Source: UBA9300 sp032260385 (lineage in GTDB: Bacteria; Bacteroidota; Bacteroidia; Bacteroidales; VadinHA17). Taken from it: DNA of 64,000 bases. The notes beneath the pieces were generated by a model. That model was not told where the DNA came from. It worked only from the letters and a program-made list of their open reading frames with translations, and did not search any database. Shown piece after piece: positions 60,271-64,000 of this stretch. Each line of letters begins with the position of its first letter. Position 1 is the first letter of the stretch. The translations under genes and the position numbers were made by a program. The stretch is taken from assembly GCA_032260385.1 (NCBI GenBank), contig JAVVEL010000013.1, forward strand, positions 12,487 to 76,486. The letters are read 5' to 3'.

Positions 60271-60960
60271 ATGAAAAAGTCGGGGATTTTATTAGTAGCT
60301 TTTACCTTATTTTTCTTTATGGGAGAAACTATTGAAGCCCAGGACTGGGCTAACCTGGAAAGATTCAGGGAAGAAAACGCCCAACTGGGTCCACCCGCCC
60401 CCGGGGAGAAGCGTGTCGTATTCATGGGTAATTCAATAACCGAGGGCTGGAGCCAGCATTCGCCTTCTTTTTTCGAAGGCAGGCCATACATAAACCGTGG
60501 TATTAGCGGACAAACAACACCCCAGATGCTGATCAGGTTCAGACCCGATGTTATCGACCTTGAACCAGAGGTGGTTATAATTCTTGCCGGCACAAATGAT
60601 ATTGCAGGTAATACCGGTCCTTCAAGCCTGGAAATGATAATGGCCAACCTGGAATCCATGGCTGAACTGGCCAGGTCAAATGATATTAAGGTGATTCTCT
60701 GCTCCGTTTTGCCGGCCTTTGATTATCCATGGCGACCGGGACTTAATCCTGACAAAAAGATACCTGCTCTGAATGAGATGATAAAGGCTTATGCCCGTCA
60801 GAATGACTTTATCTGCCTGGATTATTTCTCATCGATGGTTGATGAACGAAGCGGCTTAAAAGATGAATATACCTACGATGGCGTGCATCCCAATGAAGCA
60901 GGCTACAAGGTAATGGGACCACTGGCTGAAGAAGCAATCAGGAAAGTACTGGAAAAATAG
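60271..60960 (+). CDS. SGNH/GDSL hydrolase, exported
   Basis: This 229-residue protein (ATG 60271; the GTG before it is less likely) has a signal peptide (about 1-20). It carries VVFMGNSITEGWSQ (block I nucleophile serine; the Ser follows GN rather than GD), YINRGISGQTTPQML (block II glycine), IILAGTNDIAGNTG (block III Asn) and YDGVHPNEAGYKVM (block V Asp-x-x-His). It is a lipase/acylhydrolase or carbohydrate esterase; the substrate is unknown. The length matches the PAF-acetylhydrolase-like subgroup. Confidence 0.92.
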   Translation: MKKSGILLVAFTLFFFMGETIEAQDWANLERFREENAQLGPPAPGEKRVVFMGNSITEGWSQHSPSFFEGRPYINRGISGQTTPQMLIRFRPDVIDLEPEVVIILAGTNDIAGNTGPSSLEMIMANLESMAELARSNDIKVILCSVLPAFDYPWRPGLNPDKKIPALNEMIKAYARQNDFICLDYFSSMVDERSGLKDEYTYDGVHPNEAGYKVMGPLAEEAIRKVLEK

Positions 60961-60995
60961 AGTTGTCACAGCTGACGACCCTATGAAATTGATTA

Positions 60996-61027
60996 TTTGA
61001 TTTTTAGATTCAAATGATCTATATTTA
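60996..61027 (+). promoter_or_regulatory. Bacteroidota-type promoter for the TPR protein gene
   Basis: TTTG (60996-60999), a 20-base spacer and TATATTTA (61020-61027) match the consensus except for the last base of the -7 element. The ATG follows 18 bases later. Confidence 0.5.
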
Positions 61028-61045
61028 TATGCAAACCCGCTTAAG

Positions 61046-62950
61046 ATGCCTGATAAACCTCAAAACTTCTGGCAGGAGCTAAAACGCAGGAAAGTAATCC
61101 GTGTCATAATAGGCTATGCCGCAGCTTCCTATGTGATCCTGGAACTTATCTCAATCATTGCCGAACCATTCGGGCTGCCCGGCTGGACCCTGAAGCTAGT
61201 ATTTGTGCTTCTTTGCGTGGGCTTCATTATTTCCGTTGTCATTTCATGGCTGTATGATATTACCCCCGAAGGAGTAAAGAAAACAAAACCGGCAAAGAGT
61301 GGTGTTGAAAAAGAAAAAGCTTCAAAAGCCGGTAAAAGAGGACTTAAGACAAGTGATATTATTATTGCGGTCTTACTGATAGCAGTTATAGTTCTGGTTT
61401 ACCCAAAAATATTCAAGCCTGATAAACTGAAACAGCTCCGGCAGAAAGGCGAAATTTCAATTGCCGTGATGCCCTTTCAGAACCTGACCGGCGATACCCT
61501 GAAGAATTTCTGGCAGCTTATGGTGCAGGAAGGCCTGATAAATACTCTGTCAAACTCGGAAGAACTGAAAGTAAGGCAGACTGAATCGACCTATGCCCTG
61601 CTTCAAAATTCTGATCTCAGTAATTATGCATCACTGTCGCCTTCTCTTGCCAGCACCATCTCAAAAAAACTGGATGCAGGAGTTTTTATACATGGAAGCA
61701 TAAGCCAGGTCGGTACCCTGATAAGGCTGAACGCAAAGCTGGTCGATTCAGAGACAGAAGAAGTTTTTAAGTCTTTTCAGATCGATGGCACCCCGGAAAA
61801 TATCCTGAATGTAAGCGATTCCCTTTCACGGATGCTAAAGGATTATCTTATTATCTCTGTCCTCGAAAAGGAATTATCACATGAACTTAAACATTACCTG
61901 TCATCAACAGAATCGGCTGAGGCAGTAAAGTATTTCATGGAAGGTAATATGGCATTTTACAAACGGGATTATGCTGCCTCAAGGGAACTTTTTTATAAGG
62001 CACTTGAGGCTGACTCAAACTTTGTCGCCGCGGTGGTTAAAATCGCTGTTTCATATGGTAACCAGGGCATTTATGAAGAAGCTAAAAAATGGAGCCTCAA
62101 AGCCTGGGAGAAAAGGGACCGGATGTCAAGACTGGAGAAGCTTTATACCGGGTGGATTTACAACATCTATTACGGCGATCCATATGAAGAATTAAAATAC
62201 ATAAGGCAAATAATTGAGCTTGATGATCAGATTGCAGCAGCTTATTATATTCTTGGAATTACGTACAACCAATTATTTCAGTATAACAAGGCAATACCTG
62301 AATTTGAAAGAGCCCTGGAGCTTTATGATAAATGGGAGGTAAAGCCTTTATGGGTTTATAATTATACAGCCCTTGGAGAAGCATATCACAAAACAGGTCA
62401 GTTCGGTAAAGAAAAAAGACTCTATAAAAAAGCTGAAAAAGACTTCCCCGGTGACCCTGTCCTGCTTTCCATGCAAGCGACACTGGCATTAAGTACGGGA
62501 AAAACAGAGGCGGCAGATGAATATATTGACAGGTATATTTCTGCCCTTGAAGAAAGGTCTTATTCCGGGGCAGCCATAGCTTCAATCCTTGGAGGTATTT
62601 ATCTCGAAGCCGGGATGCTTCAAAGAGCGGAAGAAAAATATCGCGAAGCACTATCATTGCAGCCTGGGAGGGCAAGGTGGATGAACAACCTGGCATATAT
62701 CCTGATTGACAACGAAATAGATATTGAGGAAGGTCTTGAACTGGCTGAAAAAGCACTGGAAACAGAGCCTGACAATTACCTTTTCCTGGACACCAGGGGA
62801 TGGGGTTTGTATAAGCAGGGAAATTACCAGGAAGCCCTTGAGAACCTTGAAAGAAGCTGGGAATTAAAACCCATTTATGACCACGATATATATCTTCATC
62901 TCGAGGCAGCAAACAAGGCTGTAGCCAATCAATCCGGTTCAACTAATTAA
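61046..62950 (+). CDS. Membrane-anchored TPR protein with FlgO-like domain
   Basis: This 634-residue protein starts with NFWQELKRRKVIRVIIGYAA, typical of adenylate-cyclase/TPR-class proteins that carry one to three N-terminal membrane segments. Segments lie at about 20-38, 50-70 and 108-128. The middle domain (EISIAVMPFQNLTGDT, then GSISQVGTLIRLNAKLVDS) resembles FlgO/CsgG-like assemblies. About six TPR units follow (KRDYAASRELFYKALEADS, FQYNKAIPEFERALELYD, and LEKALETEPDNYLFLDTRG-like). It probably scaffolds protein complexes at the membrane; the target is unknown. Confidence 0.82.
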   Translation: MPDKPQNFWQELKRRKVIRVIIGYAAASYVILELISIIAEPFGLPGWTLKLVFVLLCVGFIISVVISWLYDITPEGVKKTKPAKSGVEKEKASKAGKRGLKTSDIIIAVLLIAVIVLVYPKIFKPDKLKQLRQKGEISIAVMPFQNLTGDTLKNFWQLMVQEGLINTLSNSEELKVRQTESTYALLQNSDLSNYASLSPSLASTISKKLDAGVFIHGSISQVGTLIRLNAKLVDSETEEVFKSFQIDGTPENILNVSDSLSRMLKDYLIISVLEKELSHELKHYLSSTESAEAVKYFMEGNMAFYKRDYAASRELFYKALEADSNFVAAVVKIAVSYGNQGIYEEAKKWSLKAWEKRDRMSRLEKLYTGWIYNIYYGDPYEELKYIRQIIELDDQIAAAYYILGITYNQLFQYNKAIPEFERALELYDKWEVKPLWVYNYTALGEAYHKTGQFGKEKRLYKKAEKDFPGDPVLLSMQATLALSTGKTEAADEYIDRYISALEERSYSGAAIASILGGIYLEAGMLQRAEEKYREALSLQPGRARWMNNLAYILIDNEIDIEEGLELAEKALETEPDNYLFLDTRGWGLYKQGNYQEALENLERSWELKPIYDHDIYLHLEAANKAVANQSGSTN

Positions 62951-63734
62951 TGACCCATTCACCACCAGTAAGTGTAATCCTCTGATTTTCTGTTTTCTCT
63001 GATCCAATATCAGTAAATTGGCCATGTCCGGGATATACCTTTGTATCATCCGGAAATAATTCATAAAGCTTTTGAACGGATTTTATTTGATCCTCTCTTG
63101 AACCATGCTGCGTATCAGTTCTGCCAACATTTCTATAAAATAAAACATCACCTGAAAACAAAATGCTATCTGTATAGTAACATACCTGCCCGGGAGCATG
63201 GCCCGGACAATGGATTGCTCCAATTTCCATAAATCCTAATTTAAATATCTGATTGTCCTCGACAAATATTTCCGGTTCACCAAGGGATTTCATATCAAAT
63301 TCCAGAAATTTCGCCAGTTCAGGATTACTCTTACATTGAGCTAACCAGCCGGGTCCATAATTTTCTATCGCCCACTCCAATTGTGTAAACAAATCTATAT
63401 ACTCAGCTTCGTGCATACACATTTTTGCATTCGGAAATTGATTTAAAATTTCCGGTATGCCGTATACATGATCGATATGGCCGTGGGTGAGAAAAATGTA
63501 TTTGAGTTCTAATTCATTTTCGTTAATAAAAGCAAGTAAAGTATCAATCTGTCCTCCGGGGTCAATTAAAGCTGCATCTCTGGATTTTGTTCCATAAATA
63601 AGATAACAGTTAGTTTCTATTGGGCCGGTAATTTGCCGCATCACCTCAAAATCTTCAGTAGATGTACAAGCAATCTGAAATAATAAAAGTATCACCAGAG
63701 AGTGCTTAGTTAATGCTTTCATAATCTTTTTCAT
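62943..63734 (-). CDS. MBL-fold metallo-hydrolase lipoprotein
   Basis: This 263-residue protein has a lipoprotein-like signal (LLFQIACTS, Cys at about 23). The beta-lactamase-like metal motifs are FLTHGHIDHVYG (HxHxDH), CPGHAPGQVCYY, FSGDVLFYRNVGRTD and VYPGHGQFTDIG. Such proteins (glyoxalase II-like) hydrolyse thioesters or related bonds. Export to the envelope is unusual for glyoxalase II, so the substrate may differ. The 3' end overlaps the TPR gene by 8 bases in convergent orientation. Confidence 0.87.
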   Translation of the reverse strand: MKKIMKALTKHSLVILLLFQIACTSTEDFEVMRQITGPIETNCYLIYGTKSRDAALIDPGGQIDTLLAFINENELELKYIFLTHGHIDHVYGIPEILNQFPNAKMCMHEAEYIDLFTQLEWAIENYGPGWLAQCKSNPELAKFLEFDMKSLGEPEIFVEDNQIFKLGFMEIGAIHCPGHAPGQVCYYTDSILFSGDVLFYRNVGRTDTQHGSREDQIKSVQKLYELFPDDTKVYPGHGQFTDIGSEKTENQRITLTGGEWVIN

Positions 63735-63922
63735 TAGTGATTTTTAGTATTAAGATCAAATCAGAAATCGTCATCAACCATTTTATCCTGTTAAGGTTAC
63801 AATTGTAAGTTAAGAAAAATTCATTAAATACTCCAGCAAATTGGACTGGCTAAACAGGGTCTGAAAGGAACCCGGTTATATTGAGTACTGCCTCCCTGGT
63901 TGCAACTCTTACAAAAGATAGT

Positions 63923-64000
63923 GTCCGGGTAGAGCGGGTCGTTGCCTCCCCGCTCCCCCACAGATCCGGACGAGCGAATTTCCCGCATCCGGTTCCTCAG
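63923..64000 (-). mobile_element. Group II intron 3' end (domains V-VI), continuing beyond the window
   Basis: On the minus strand, positions 63995-63962 form a 34-base domain V-like hairpin. It begins GAACCGGAT, has a GAAA tetraloop and an arm ending GTCCGGATCT, as in bacterial introns (consensus GAGC...GGTTC). The third base is A and faces A, a departure from the catalytic AGC triad. Positions 63961-63923 fit domain VI: GAGCGGG pairs with CCCGCTC around GAGGCAACGA. A likely bulged branch A sits in CTACCC, followed after seven bases by an AC end. The intron body and any reverse transcriptase lie beyond base 64000. Confidence 0.6.

Noticed and set aside
62259..62942. 227-codon minus-strand frame opposite the TPR protein
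   Set aside because: It is fully antisense to a clear TPR gene, with no family motif.

Overview
The window is a chromosomal segment of a Bacteroidota bacterium, most likely an anaerobic or facultative, carbohydrate-degrading member of the Bacteroidales/Marinilabiliales type. The evidence is the gene families (DUF4294, Sb-PDE-type PHP phosphodiesterase, SusC-type plug proteins, anti-sigma/TonB hybrids, S9 peptidases, lipoproteins with Bacteroidota lipoboxes), promoters resembling TTTG-N19/20-TAnnTTTG, and the near absence of Shine-Dalgarno sequences. No species can be named from this sequence alone.

Layout. 1-8.9 kb: a cut APH-type kinase, elbB, a DUF4294 protein, a DUF3267 membrane protein, a POT-like MFS transporter, a PHP phosphodiesterase, and an ECF sigma gene overlapping an anti-sigma/TonB hybrid, divergent from a von Willebrand A protein. 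8.9-22.3 kb (minus strand): one long formate locus, in transcription order fhs, mobA, NuoE-like, NuoF-GltD fusion, formate dehydrogenase alpha 1, NuoE-like, NuoF-like, formate dehydrogenase alpha 2, and a 28-codon lipoprotein ORF. Together these should interconvert CO2/formate with NAD(P)H (perhaps also ferredoxin) and feed formate to tetrahydrofolate. 22.4-31.5 kb: an SDR, then galM, a GH3 glycosidase, a glutathione peroxidase, xylB and xylA (pentose and xylo-oligosaccharide use), and an apparently exported PIMT. 31.5-34.8 kb: a terminator, an 18-bp tandem repeat broken by an N gap, and a sigma/HEAT/DUF4097/repeat-protein operon with several reading-frame lesions. 34.9-46.5 kb: two S9 peptidases, two stand-alone SusC-type plug proteins, thrB-thrC, a membrane protein with a winged-helix regulator, and a GH18 enzyme.

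46.6-48.5 kb (minus): an RRM protein, a cold-shock protein, an RpoD-like sigma factor and a small basic protein behind a long leader. 48.6-54.0 kb (plus): a lipoprotein, then a tight cassette of exported proteins (a two-TM protein, a LolA-like protein, a secreted YidD-domain protein, two paralogous TPR/two-TM proteins and a TPR protein). This cassette is my best candidate for an undescribed envelope system. 54.0-57.2 kb: an AT-rich accessory patch (small CCPEF protein, decayed serine hydrolase, MntA-HepT toxin-antitoxin) beside a tRNA-Phe. 57.4-64 kb: M16 peptidase, O-methyltransferase, SH3-like protein, SGNH hydrolase, TPR protein and MBL hydrolase. The right edge carries what looks like domains V-VI of a group II intron on the minus strand, with the rest lying beyond the window.
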